A program made the translations under genes and the position numbers. Positions 1 to 6,817 of a stretch of DNA of 22,350 bases are shown here, in pieces. The stretch's first letter is position 1. Every line of letters starts with the position of its first letter. Where the stretch lies: the IMG/VR virus record IMGVR_UViG_3300007345_004483, positions 1-22,350 of that record; one strand, 5' to 3'. This DNA comes from a virus. Below the pieces are notes generated by a model. It was not told where the DNA came from and did not search any database. It saw only the letters and a program-made list of their open reading frames with translations.

Positions 1-151
1 GTTGCGCAGATAATGGTGCTGTAGTTATAGTTAGTTCTCTACCTGGTGCTACTGCTAGACGTAAAAGTATATCAGTAATACCATCAGATATTTGTGCCTG
101 GTATCCAAAAGCTAATGGGTTAGAAACGTTTGACGTTGATGGTAAAGGCAT
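1..151 (-). CDS. Unidentified phage protein, N-terminal 50 codons only
   Basis: The frame opens with ATG at 149-151, which overlaps the TAA stop of the 311-aa gene in a TAATG junction, and stays open to the left edge. The visible start reads MPLPSTSNVSNPLAFGYQAQ and continues ISDGITDILLRLAVAPGREL, polar at first and then with a possible amphipathic helix. I do not recognise a family. Its place directly after a probable neck protein suggests another head-tail or tail protein, but that rests on context alone. The TAATG overlap, shared by several other junctions in this window, is the main reason to believe the frame is real. The C-terminus is missing. Confidence 0.7.
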   Translation of the reverse strand, partial: MPLPSTSNVSNPLAFGYQAQISDGITDILLRLAVAPGRELTITTAPLSAQ

Positions 152-1086
152 TAGGTAAAAGTTATTCCGTAAAGTTCCACACCTTGTGGGAATCTTGACC
201 TCTGTTCTCTTCTCGCTCTATCTAGTAAGACACCATAGTATCTAAGTAAAGCATTTCTTAAACGTTCACCTGATCCAACAGGTACTCCTCTTTGTTCTAA
301 ATTCTCTGTTATATAGTTTTGTGTTGAAGCGTCAACATCAAGTTCTGATAATAACTGCGCAACAGCACCAACCATTACTATCTGTTCGTGAAAATCCTCT
401 AACCCTGATACTGTATTTAAGTCTGTAGTTTCAGTTGTTGGTCTTGTAAACTTTGAAGCATATACAACGTAAACAGTTTTACCTGATCCAGGTGCAGAAG
501 GAAATTGTACTGCTGCTTCTGTTGTAGATCCTGCAAAGTCTGTTAACAACTCTAATGGTATGTCACTGTAAACTGTTGTATTTGATGTACTATTGTTAAT
601 CTTTGCTTGCAATATTCTTTGTGTACCTGCAGGCATTTCAACAAATTGTGTAGAAGCTGTTGTAATAGTAGTTTTCTTTATTGCATATAAAGCAGGAAAC
701 AATCCAATTACTTGATCACCAATAGCATTAGCTACGTTAAGTCTTGGATATTTAGGTTTAAGGATGATGTCAGTATCCTCTGCATGTTCTGCTGCTGTAG
801 ATCCTAACCTACCACGTTCTACTGTGATCTCACGTGATACAGTATTAATATCTTCGACCATGAGTAACTCACTATCTATTTCTAAAACACTACCTGCACC
901 AATAAGTTCTTCTTCTTCAGGCGTAAATAATCCTTCTTTATATTGAAGCGTTGTACCTGAAGCAGTTATACCCTGACCACTTGTAATAGTGTCAAGGTTA
1001 GCTACTTGTGATAAAGGTTCTTGTTCCTCTACAGGTCTAAGATACTCTCTGTAAGTCCTGTCAATAAGTTGACCAAATGTTGACAA
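151..1086 (-). CDS. Probable head-tail connector (neck/adaptor) protein
   Basis: A 311-aa soluble protein. The start is TTG at 1084-1086, chosen because an AGGAGG ribosome site lies four bases upstream; no ATG fits better. The N-terminal helix (FGQLIDRTYREYLRPVEEQE) is followed by a beta-rich part (about residues 30-220) containing an ITVERGRLGST stretch. A helical C-terminus (about 225-300) contains VMVGAVAQLLSELDV and an arginine-rich tail. That helical pattern, a small hydrophobic helix followed by a charged helix, is what I associate with phage neck and adaptor proteins. The position two genes after the major capsid protein agrees. The role is inferred from pattern and context, since no single diagnostic motif is present. 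It could also be another minor head or tail-completion protein. Confidence 0.6.
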   Translation of the reverse strand: MSTFGQLIDRTYREYLRPVEEQEPLSQVANLDTITSGQGITASGTTLQYKEGLFTPEEEELIGAGSVLEIDSELLMVEDINTVSREITVERGRLGSTAAEHAEDTDIILKPKYPRLNVANAIGDQVIGLFPALYAIKKTTITTASTQFVEMPAGTQRILQAKINNSTSNTTVYSDIPLELLTDFAGSTTEAAVQFPSAPGSGKTVYVVYASKFTRPTTETTDLNTVSGLEDFHEQIVMVGAVAQLLSELDVDASTQNYITENLEQRGVPVGSGERLRNALLRYYGVLLDRARREQRSRFPQGVELYGITFT

Positions 1087-1094
1087 AGGTCCTC

Positions 1095-1439
1095 CTAAGC
1101 AGTTCTAAATATTAATTTAATTTTTCTGTCTGCAGCTTCTGTTCCGTCTGAAGTTATCCTAAGAAAACCACCGCTTGCAAAAGCCCAACCACTAGGATCC
1201 ACACGTGTAGCATTACCTGCACTCACTGTGTATGATACCTCTGTACCGTCAGTCTCTACTACATCAACCCATGATGATCCATCTACTGAAAAATCAAAAG
1301 TAATGTTTGAACCAGTCATAGCAGATGGGAATACAATCCCTGCTAAAAGCATATTATCTACGTTGACTGATGTACTGTTGCTTGCGTCATCTGAAATGTC
1401 TATTAAAGCTACTTCGCTTTTACTTCTACCGTATACCAT
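1095..1439 (-). CDS. Small beta-sandwich virion protein (114 aa), possible decoration protein
   Basis: A 114-aa protein predicted from its pattern to be almost all beta strand: alternating hydrophobic and polar residues, with FDFSVDGSSWVDV in the middle and GGFLRITSDGTEAADRKIKL near the end. Proteins of this type, with a sandwich fold and a C-terminal 'FLRI.S.G....DR.I.L' pattern, are common next to phage capsid genes, and a capsid-decorating or neck role is plausible. The ATG at 1437-1439 has no visible Shine-Dalgarno sequence and sits 17 bases downstream of a long hairpin, so translation may be weak or coupled in some other way. The TAG stop lies just ahead of the ribosome site of the next gene. 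Exact function unknown. Confidence 0.6.
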   Translation of the reverse strand: MVYGRSKSEVALIDISDDASNSTSVNVDNMLLAGIVFPSAMTGSNITFDFSVDGSSWVDVVETDGTEVSYTVSAGNATRVDPSGWAFASGGFLRITSDGTEAADRKIKLIFRTA

Positions 1440-1455
1440 ATTGTAAATTCTAACA

Positions 1456-1496
1456 TACTCAAAACACCGCTATGGTGGAATAGCGGTGTTTGAGTA
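1456..1496 (-). terminator. Long hairpin after the capsid gene, probable terminator or RNA stabiliser
   Basis: An inverted repeat with arms 1456-1473 and 1480-1496 pairs almost perfectly around a six-base loop, with a single extra A in one arm. The core stem is AACACCGCTAT/ATAGCGGTGTT. It starts 15 bases after the stop codon of the major capsid gene. Read on the minus strand, only a run of four T occurs, inside the distal arm, so it is not a textbook U-tract terminator. It may partly terminate transcription or protect the 3' end of the capsid message, either of which would raise capsid output relative to the genes downstream. Confidence 0.7.
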
Positions 1497-1511
1497 ATTA
1501 ATGAATAGGGA

Positions 1512-2558
1512 TTAACCTATTACGTTATCAATTGCACAGTGATATTGTTGAGGTCCGAAATCGAACGCCATTTCCATATATACTGCTTTAGCAATTCTTG
1601 CTTGATCGTTTTGATCTAAGTCTCTAACAAACATAGTTCCATAACCTGGAATGTTAAGGAATACTGGTTTGACGAAACTAAGGTCAACGATAAATGCTTG
1701 CTTAGAACTTGTTATAGTACCTGCAGGCAAGACATCGGATAATGCTAATCCGAGTGAACCGAATGGTGTGACAATTGTATCAATGTCAACACCTCCGACA
1801 TTTCTGTCTCTTGGTATAATGCCATAGTTCACAGTTCCAACTGTAGCTTTAACTAATTCTTTATTAAGATCCAACAACATTGTTGGGGAAACAAAGAGTA
1901 CTGGTTGTCTCATTGGCGCACCTGCGTCATAAAGAGTTTTCATTGCTGAAGCAATGATGTCCCAGTTTAGTTTTTGTGCTGCAGGTGTTCCTGCGCCGTC
2001 ATCGTTATTGACGGAGTTGCCGCCTGATAAGTCTTGGTGTGCTTTAAGACCTCTCATCTGACGGTTACCTGAAGCACCGTCATTATAAGTTGCGTTAAAT
2101 GCTGCCCACTCTACTTTCTTTGCGACTTGTTCTAATACTAATTCCATCTGATAAGCTAACTCATCATTGATTGGATTTGTTCCTGCTAGTGCGAGTGCAG
2201 GATCAGAGTTCTTGTAGTTTCCTGAAAGATCAAACGGTACGATTTCGCCTGAAGCTGCTTGTGCAGTATAAGATATCTGCGCTGCTTCATGGAAAATCTG
2301 TAGTACACCCTGTTGTGACGCTCTGCTTCTACCTGAATAGTTTGGGGATCCACCCTCATCATCAGGAGTAACAGCTGTAATCACTGCATTGTCTTGTGTT
2401 TGGAATTGGAAGAATGTTGAATTAATCGCATTCCCACCATTCAAACCACCTGCTGCTGCAAGTAAAGGTGTTCTATGAGGTGTGATCTTAAACAGTTCAC
2501 CAGTAAAGTTATTAACGTCACTAGCTACTATTGGATTTGCACCTGATATTGCTGCCAT
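1512..2558 (-). CDS. Major capsid protein, HK97 fold (SU10-like / DUF5309 type)
   Basis: A 348-aa protein that fits a shell-forming capsid subunit in size, composition and position. An N-terminal arm (1-60) is followed by residues 84-108 (VLQIFHEAAQISYTAQAASG), then a long helix at about 131-158 (ELAYQMELVLEQVAKKVEWA). A Gly/Asn-rich turn with RQMRGLKAH follows at 166-174, and the C-terminal domain contains VLFVSPTMLLDL (220-231). This order, a strand with 'TAQA', a helix rich in E and K, then 'R..(R/A)GL', matches what I know of the SU10-type family. There is no N-terminal protease domain, so any scaffold is separate, as the upstream gene suggests. The ribosome site is weak (AAAGG, about 11 bases upstream). 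A strong hairpin follows the stop. Confidence 0.87.
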   Translation of the reverse strand: MAAISGANPIVASDVNNFTGELFKITPHRTPLLAAAGGLNGGNAINSTFFQFQTQDNAVITAVTPDDEGGSPNYSGRSRASQQGVLQIFHEAAQISYTAQAASGEIVPFDLSGNYKNSDPALALAGTNPINDELAYQMELVLEQVAKKVEWAAFNATYNDGASGNRQMRGLKAHQDLSGGNSVNNDDGAGTPAAQKLNWDIIASAMKTLYDAGAPMRQPVLFVSPTMLLDLNKELVKATVGTVNYGIIPRDRNVGGVDIDTIVTPFGSLGLALSDVLPAGTITSSKQAFIVDLSFVKPVFLNIPGYGTMFVRDLDQNDQARIAKAVYMEMAFDFGPQQYHCAIDNVIG

Positions 2559-2586
2559 GTTTTAGCTGCCTTTCTACTCTTACGAG

Positions 2587-3036
2587 TTATTGTTTTTTTG
2601 CTTCTTCTTGTAAAGCTATTTTTGCTCTAAGACTATCTCTTACAGATGTGTCTCCACTTGCAATTATGTCTTGCATTTTTTGTGTCCAGTCGGCAGGTGT
2701 TTGTGCAGTAGAATTTTGTTGTATAGTCTGTAACCTATCGTCACTATCAGCGATCTTCGCAGCAGCTACTTCGTTGTTCTGCTGTACATTAGTATCGATG
2801 TTATAGTTTTCTTTAAGCCATTGTCCTAGTTCACCAGTGTTTGGTTTTCCGTCATAAAGATCGAAAGCCATTTTACCAGTTCCTGATTCAGGATCTAATC
2901 CAACATCTTTAAAAAGCGAAGTCTTAACTACACTCTTTAATTCTTTATTCTCTTGTTCAACTGATTTAAGTTTTTCTCTTAAACCTTTTATGCCGTCATT
3001 GTTTTCCATGCCGTCCATTGTTTGCTCGTCTGTCAT
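2587..3036 (-). CDS. Probable capsid scaffolding protein
   Basis: A 149-aa, acidic, highly charged protein directly before the major capsid gene, the usual place for a scaffold. Residues 16-38 form a short coiled coil (GLREKLKSVEQENKELKSVV). Then comes a segment FKDVGLDPESGTGKMAFDLYDG, after which the chain is polar and helical with a lysine-rich end (ALQEEAKKQ). The 'G(I/L)D.ES..GK....YDG' segment after a coiled coil is one I associate with scaffold-like proteins of actinobacterial phages. ATG at 3034-3036 has a GGAG ribosome site at suitable spacing. Scaffolds normally direct procapsid assembly and leave the shell before DNA packaging. No protease is visible in the window, so how it would be removed is unknown. 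Confidence 0.75.
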   Translation of the reverse strand: MTDEQTMDGMENNDGIKGLREKLKSVEQENKELKSVVKTSLFKDVGLDPESGTGKMAFDLYDGKPNTGELGQWLKENYNIDTNVQQNNEVAAAKIADSDDRLQTIQQNSTAQTPADWTQKMQDIIASGDTSVRDSLRAKIALQEEAKKQ

Positions 3037-3217
3037 TGATATTCTCCATTTCTCACACGATTACACTATTCTCCAATAAGGTGTGGTACATATTGGGAGT
3101 GGTTACAAAATTTAATTACATGTTGAATTGGCGCTGCAACATACGCATACAACACCTCTACGAATTTATTACGTAGCTAGGACGTAGGAACCCTAAGCTA
3201 GAGTGTCGATCTATTAT
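3037..3217 (-). promoter_or_regulatory. 181-base intergenic leader with three hairpins before scaffold and capsid genes
   Basis: This is the only sizeable gap in the window. It holds three inverted repeats. Arms 3174-3181/3192-3200 pair as TAGCTAGG with CCTAAGCTA. Arms 3121-3125/3137-3141 pair as TGTTG with CAACA. Arms 3071-3078/3091-3099 pair as CTCCAATA with TATTGGGAG. The last ends 35 bases before the scaffold start codon. I see no convincing sigma70 promoter pair here. The gap may carry a phage-specific promoter, a structured 5' leader, or a processing site that separates the capsid genes from the block upstream. A ten-codon reading frame (ATG at about 3145) has a ribosome-site-like AGAGGTG but is too short to call. 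Confidence 0.45.
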
Positions 3218-3391
3218 TTACTTGGCGGATACTGACCACGCCAATACAATTATTATAACACATAAAAACACGGTAATTAGTTTTTTTCCTTGTTCTGTCA
3301 ATATTATTTTGTAAGCGTCATTCCACCAGGTCCATGCCTTATCAGACTTGTAATGCCCTTTTTTATTTCTAGCTCTTACCCATTTAAACAT
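3218..3391 (-). CDS. 57-aa single-span membrane protein (new small gene)
   Basis: The ATG at 3389-3391 overlaps the TAA stop of the 439-aa gene (TAATG), and the frame runs 57 codons to TAA at 3218-3220. The protein starts MFKWVRARNKKGHYKSDKAW, a strongly basic, tryptophan-rich N-terminus. One hydrophobic span follows near the C-terminus (about residues 38-56, LITVFLCVIIIVLAWSVSA). Positive charges before the span predict N-in topology. No Shine-Dalgarno sequence is close to the ATG, so translational coupling to the upstream gene is likely. Codon use resembles its neighbours. Possible roles are holin-like lysis protein, an inner-membrane component of the DNA-ejection apparatus, or another small membrane protein. 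The sequence does not decide between these. Confidence 0.75.
   Translation of the reverse strand: MFKWVRARNKKGHYKSDKAWTWWNDAYKIILTEQGKKLITVFLCVIIIVLAWSVSAK
3252..3260 (-). promoter_or_regulatory. Possible extended -10 promoter element ahead of scaffold and capsid genes
   Basis: On the minus strand the sequence reads TGTTATAAT, a full match to an extended -10 box (TGnTATAAT). No good -35 hexamer lies at 16-18 bases; a TTGACA at 3296-3301 is too far away. The site is inside the 57-aa gene, over codons for its membrane span, so the match may simply reflect Ile/Val codons. If active it would transcribe the leader, scaffold and capsid genes. Confidence 0.22.
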
Positions 3392-4710
3392 TATTGCTCG
3401 ACTAATCCTGTCACACCTGCTTGTGTAGCAGCTGCGCCTTCAGCTCTTGTAAAGACTGACGCTTGTTCTGCTTCTAGTCTCTCTTCTAGTTGTGCTGCTG
3501 TACCTTCACCAAAGACTTCTGATTCAATAAATTCTGATAGACCAAAAATGTCTTCTCTACCTGTAAATCTTTTAGCAAGTCGTTGTAATCTAGGTAACCT
3601 AGCTTCTGCTCTTTGTGCTATCTGTTGCGCACCTGTACCGCTAAGTCCTGCACTAACTAAACGTTGTGCTTGATCTGCTGATATAGTTAAATCTTCTTCT
3701 TTAAATGCACCACCTATTTGTGATACTTTGACTCTTTGTTCTATTATGTCAGATGATATGTCTTCACTTATAAAAGAAGCGAATATAGCTTCATCAGTTA
3801 GATCATCTGTTGTAGGAAATACACCAGGATAGTTTTGTACGTAGTATTGTTTAACAGCGTCAAACTGTGTAAACAAGGATGTATATGCAGTTTCTAACCT
3901 ATTAGCAAACGTAGTAGGTGCTACGTCATTTTGAAACAATTCTGTCATTTGATTCTCAAAGTAATCAGGGTTCAAATTGTAATCTTCTAAGTATGTTCTG
4001 TAATCCTCTTTAATTTTTATGTAATCTAATTCAGGTGTATCACTCTCTATTCTAAGTGTTGTACCATCTTCTCTAAAGATTCCAGGAAACCTATCTTTGT
4101 ATGCTTGTGTAGTACGCATACCTCTTAGTGCTTCATCTGCGTCACCACCATTAACATTGTATTCATCTATAAATAAATCTAATAACTCTTGACCTAGAAA
4201 ACCATAGTTAGCTTGTGCAAATTCTTTTACATTAAATTTTTCTACAGGATCTCCTGGTACTGGTGCTACTTCACCACCACCGCTTCCTCCTCCACCTGTT
4301 GGTCCAAGATCTTTTAAAAATGTTCTACTAACTACATTACCATTAGCGTCCCTAGTAATAGAGTAAACAAGTAACCTTCCATTTTCTACAACAGTTTCAT
4401 CACTTGTAACATTATTACTTGTAACTCCACTGCCTGTGTCACCTTCGCCTGTGTCTCCACCACCTGTATTATCTATAGGAGGTTCTTCTACTGGTGGTTC
4501 TTCTACTGGTGGTGGTACTACTGCTGCAGCTGCTGCTTGTTCAGCTACGTATCGATCTGCAATAGTTTCTACTTCTACTTCTGATGGTCTATCATTAGCC
4601 ATTGTTGCAGGTCCTGCTGCAACAGCTACTGGACCAGTTTGTCTTGCAGCTGCAATTGCGTCTCTATCTTCTTGTGGTAAAAAATCTACTAACCTAGCAA
4701 GTATACTCAT
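3391..4710 (-). CDS. Helical virion-associated protein with Pro/Glu and Gly-rich linker (439 aa)
   Basis: The ATG at 4708-4710 overlaps the upstream stop in an ATGA junction, with AGGAGG upstream. Residues 1-62 are helical and alanine-rich. Residues 63-155 are a flexible linker: a PPPVEEPPVEEPP repeat, then Gly/Thr/Asp-rich stretches around a short folded patch (RLLVYSITRDANGNVVSRTF) ending in a glycine run. Residues 156-439 are helical, with TTQAYKDRFPGIF at 200-212 and an Arg/Glu-rich coil at 360-425. I recognise no enzyme motif and no membrane span. Such a long soluble helical protein with a disordered linker, located between portal and scaffold, fits an internal virion protein. Function is inferred from context only. 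Confidence 0.6.
   Translation of the reverse strand: MSILARLVDFLPQEDRDAIAAARQTGPVAVAAGPATMANDRPSEVEVETIADRYVAEQAAAAAVVPPPVEEPPVEEPPIDNTGGGDTGEGDTGSGVTSNNVTSDETVVENGRLLVYSITRDANGNVVSRTFLKDLGPTGGGGSGGGEVAPVPGDPVEKFNVKEFAQANYGFLGQELLDLFIDEYNVNGGDADEALRGMRTTQAYKDRFPGIFREDGTTLRIESDTPELDYIKIKEDYRTYLEDYNLNPDYFENQMTELFQNDVAPTTFANRLETAYTSLFTQFDAVKQYYVQNYPGVFPTTDDLTDEAIFASFISEDISSDIIEQRVKVSQIGGAFKEEDLTISADQAQRLVSAGLSGTGAQQIAQRAEARLPRLQRLAKRFTGREDIFGLSEFIESEVFGEGTAAQLEERLEAEQASVFTRAEGAAATQAGVTGLVEQ
4481..4510. repeat. Two exact tandem copies of a 15-base unit
   Basis: GGTTCTTCTACTGGT occurs twice in a row at 4481-4495 and 4496-4510. It lies in frame inside the 439-aa gene and produces the repeated Pro-Val-Glu-Glu-Pro units of the linker. 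The exactness suggests recent duplication or slippage. Confidence 0.9.
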
Positions 4711-5948
4711 CTAAAAGATCCTCCTCCTGTAGCACGCGCACCTGCTTTACCAAAGTTGTTTTCTAAATCAGCAATTACTTTATCTCTATATGCTTGCGTA
4801 CCTAGCTCTGCTGCTGCTGCGAATGCTATATCTTTACGTTCTGCTATATCATTAGTAGCAGCAAACTGTTTCCATTGTGCAGTGGTTTCGTCTGCTCTTT
4901 GTCCTGTTATGCTTATCCATTCATTTCTTAAACTTGGTGCAATTTCTTCATATGCTTTAACGTTAGTACCTTTGTATTGTGTATATGTTGCTTGAAACTG
5001 ATCTTGTAATTTAGGTAAAAAGTCTTGTGTAAAAGCTGTAGGATTATCTGCATAATCTGCAGTTAATTGTTCTAAGTTAAAGTTATCTGCTGTACCAGGA
5101 CCAAGTATTGAGTTAATTGTATTTTCTACTTGTCTTGTAAGTTCTATGGTTTCTAAAGTCTTGCCTTCTAATGCAGCTTTAACTTCAGGATCTAATGTAA
5201 ATCTAATTAATGGATTAGCTAACTTTTGTATTGTATTGTTAACATCGTTATCATCAAAGATACCATACTGTTTTTTTTGTGTAATAGCGTCAATGACTGC
5301 AGGATCTAATGTTGTTAATCCTGCTGACAACATCTTACCTATAATCTCTTCACGTGTTTTTATACCATTTGCACTAAATGTAGCAGGATCTTGGTGTGCT
5401 GCATTCATCTGTATTCTCTCTTGTGCTGTATGTGTCTTCCACCAAGTCGTTTGTGCTAGTTCTGATTCTCTAGCTGTCCTACCTTCTTTAGCTGCTTCTA
5501 ATGCAACGGCAAGATAATCGTATTGTCCTGCTGCATTCTTACTAAATATGTATGGTTTGTATTTAGCTTCTTGCTCTAATGCTTCTATAAAATATTCATA
5601 ACCAACTGCACCTGCTTCCATACCACCATGTATAGCTGCTAGTTGAGTATGATCACCAAAATAAAAACTGTTTGTATAGTCATCAACAGTAATGTTTGAA
5701 CTACCTTCTGTAGAATAGACTTCACCATTCTTTGTTACAACAACATCAGGAGTTACATTACCTGTAGCTGCTATTTCTTTTAAGTCTTTTACTTTGTATC
5801 TAAATGTAAAGTTTTCTAAACCTGGTGATAGATCTGCTGCCTCTTGTGGTAATTTATAAACAAGATAATATATTGACTGACCTGACTCATTTATTTCTTG
5901 CCAAACTTGTGTATCGCTTGGTAACTGTGGTATTAAATTAGCTGCCAT
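4707..5948 (-). CDS. Helical virion-associated protein (413 aa), function unknown
   Basis: I chose ATG at 5946-5948, which has AGGG just upstream, over an in-frame TTG four codons earlier. It overlaps the end of the lysozyme-like gene by 11 bases. The first ~100 residues look beta-rich (QSIYYLVYKL, FTFRYKVKDL, PDVVVTKNGEVYSTEG, ITVDDYTNSFYFGDHTQL); the rest is mainly helical and alanine-rich. There is no signal peptide, membrane span or familiar catalytic motif. The C-terminus is basic and glycine-rich (FGKAGARATGGGSFR) and the stop overlaps the next start as ATGA. Its place between a lysozyme-like and a linker-containing protein suggests part of the same internal-virion or ejection set. Nothing in the sequence shows enzymatic activity. 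Confidence 0.6.
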   Translation of the reverse strand: MAANLIPQLPSDTQVWQEINESGQSIYYLVYKLPQEAADLSPGLENFTFRYKVKDLKEIAATGNVTPDVVVTKNGEVYSTEGSSNITVDDYTNSFYFGDHTQLAAIHGGMEAGAVGYEYFIEALEQEAKYKPYIFSKNAAGQYDYLAVALEAAKEGRTARESELAQTTWWKTHTAQERIQMNAAHQDPATFSANGIKTREEIIGKMLSAGLTTLDPAVIDAITQKKQYGIFDDNDVNNTIQKLANPLIRFTLDPEVKAALEGKTLETIELTRQVENTINSILGPGTADNFNLEQLTADYADNPTAFTQDFLPKLQDQFQATYTQYKGTNVKAYEEIAPSLRNEWISITGQRADETTAQWKQFAATNDIAERKDIAFAAAAELGTQAYRDKVIADLENNFGKAGARATGGGSFR

Positions 5949-6816
5949 ATATCCCTGCAAATGGTTTTAGTTTTTCTATTTTTTCATCAGCAAAATCAGT
6001 CATATCTGCATTCTGTCTTTTTAAAGTTACATATGCGTCTATTAAAGTTTTTGCTCTATCTTCTATATTAACAGGCATTTTCCCTCTCATTTCCAATATA
6101 CGTAACATGTCTGACGTGTTCTTACGGTTCTCACGCATAAGATCCTGATCCCAAGTACTGTACACACGTTGCTCATTAGCTGATTGTACTGATTCATATA
6201 GATCTTTAAAACCTTCATCATTACCATTTTTGTAATTAGTATATGCCTTCCAACCTTCCATACCGTTGTCGTTAAATATTGTGCCTGCAATAATCATATG
6301 TTTATCTATATTATTAATATCCTTTAGGAAACCTATGGCTTCATCTCTATTCTCTTCAAATAATCTTGCACCTATCTCATTACGTTCAGTAACTGTAGTA
6401 GCTTTATCTATTTCCTCTGCATACTTTTTATCCATTGCCATCATTACATAAGTTTTATTATCACCACTTACGTCTATCTGCATTATGCCGTAACTTTCAC
6501 CACTACCTGGTACGTTATATTCAGCGTGTGCGTTGTAAGGTACTCTGTTTATATTTAAAATCTCACCATCTTTTGTACGATTATCTGCACTCTCAACACC
6601 AAATACTGTTAGTAATTCATCTGCCATGTCTTTGCCATTTTCATACCATGCTACTTTTTTACGTTTATTTAAATCTCTAGCATTAGAGTTTCTGTAATTT
6701 ATCATAGCTTCATATACTCTATTAGGATCAACTACACCTATACCGTCTTCTCTGTATTGTATGGAAGGATATGTACCACCACCTTCTATAACTGGAAAAC
6801 TTCTTGCGTCAAACAT
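5938..6816 (-). CDS. Lysozyme-like / lytic transglycosylase-fold virion protein
   Basis: 292 aa from ATG at 6814-6816, which has AGGTGG upstream and begins one base past the stop of the 1590-aa gene. A longer in-frame start at 6867 would add a hydrophobic leader but lacks the ribosome site and lies inside the upstream gene. Residues 55-115 look like a lysozyme-like core: FGVES with candidate catalytic Glu75, then GESYGIMQIDV at 106-116, matching the 'E..GLMQI' motif of lytic transglycosylases. Residues 180-198 (IFNDNGMEGWKAYTNYKNG) match the 'GW..W..Y.NG' ending common in phage lysozyme domains. The remaining third is helical and charged. Lacking an export signal and lying among giant virion genes, it more likely opens peptidoglycan during entry than during lysis. 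The catalytic Glu assignment is tentative. Confidence 0.72.
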   Translation of the reverse strand: MFDARSFPVIEGGGTYPSIQYREDGIGVVDPNRVYEAMINYRNSNARDLNKRKKVAWYENGKDMADELLTVFGVESADNRTKDGEILNINRVPYNAHAEYNVPGSGESYGIMQIDVSGDNKTYVMMAMDKKYAEEIDKATTVTERNEIGARLFEENRDEAIGFLKDINNIDKHMIIAGTIFNDNGMEGWKAYTNYKNGNDEGFKDLYESVQSANEQRVYSTWDQDLMRENRKNTSDMLRILEMRGKMPVNIEDRAKTLIDAYVTLKRQNADMTDFADEKIEKLKPFAGIYGS

Positions 6817-6817
6817 A

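Noticed and set aside
3115-3147. Ten-codon frame MRMLQRQFNM in the leader, with AGAGGTG upstream
   Set aside because: It is too short to support; a leader peptide is possible but there is no attenuator-like arrangement to go with it.
3218-3251. Inverted repeat TTGGCG/CGCCAA as a terminator or tRNA arm
   Set aside because: It lies within the coding end of the 57-aa gene, has no U-tract, and no cloverleaf or T-loop sequence surrounds it.
3290-3673. 127-codon plus-strand frame spanning the end of the 439-aa gene
   Set aside because: It is a shadow of two minus-strand genes; the product is Cys/Ser/Pro-rich and there is no other plus-strand gene in the window.
6087-6290. 67-codon minus-strand frame inside the lysozyme-like gene
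   Set aside because: It lies in another frame of a gene with recognisable motifs, has no ribosome site, and its product is Met/Cys/Tyr-rich in a way typical of shadow frames.
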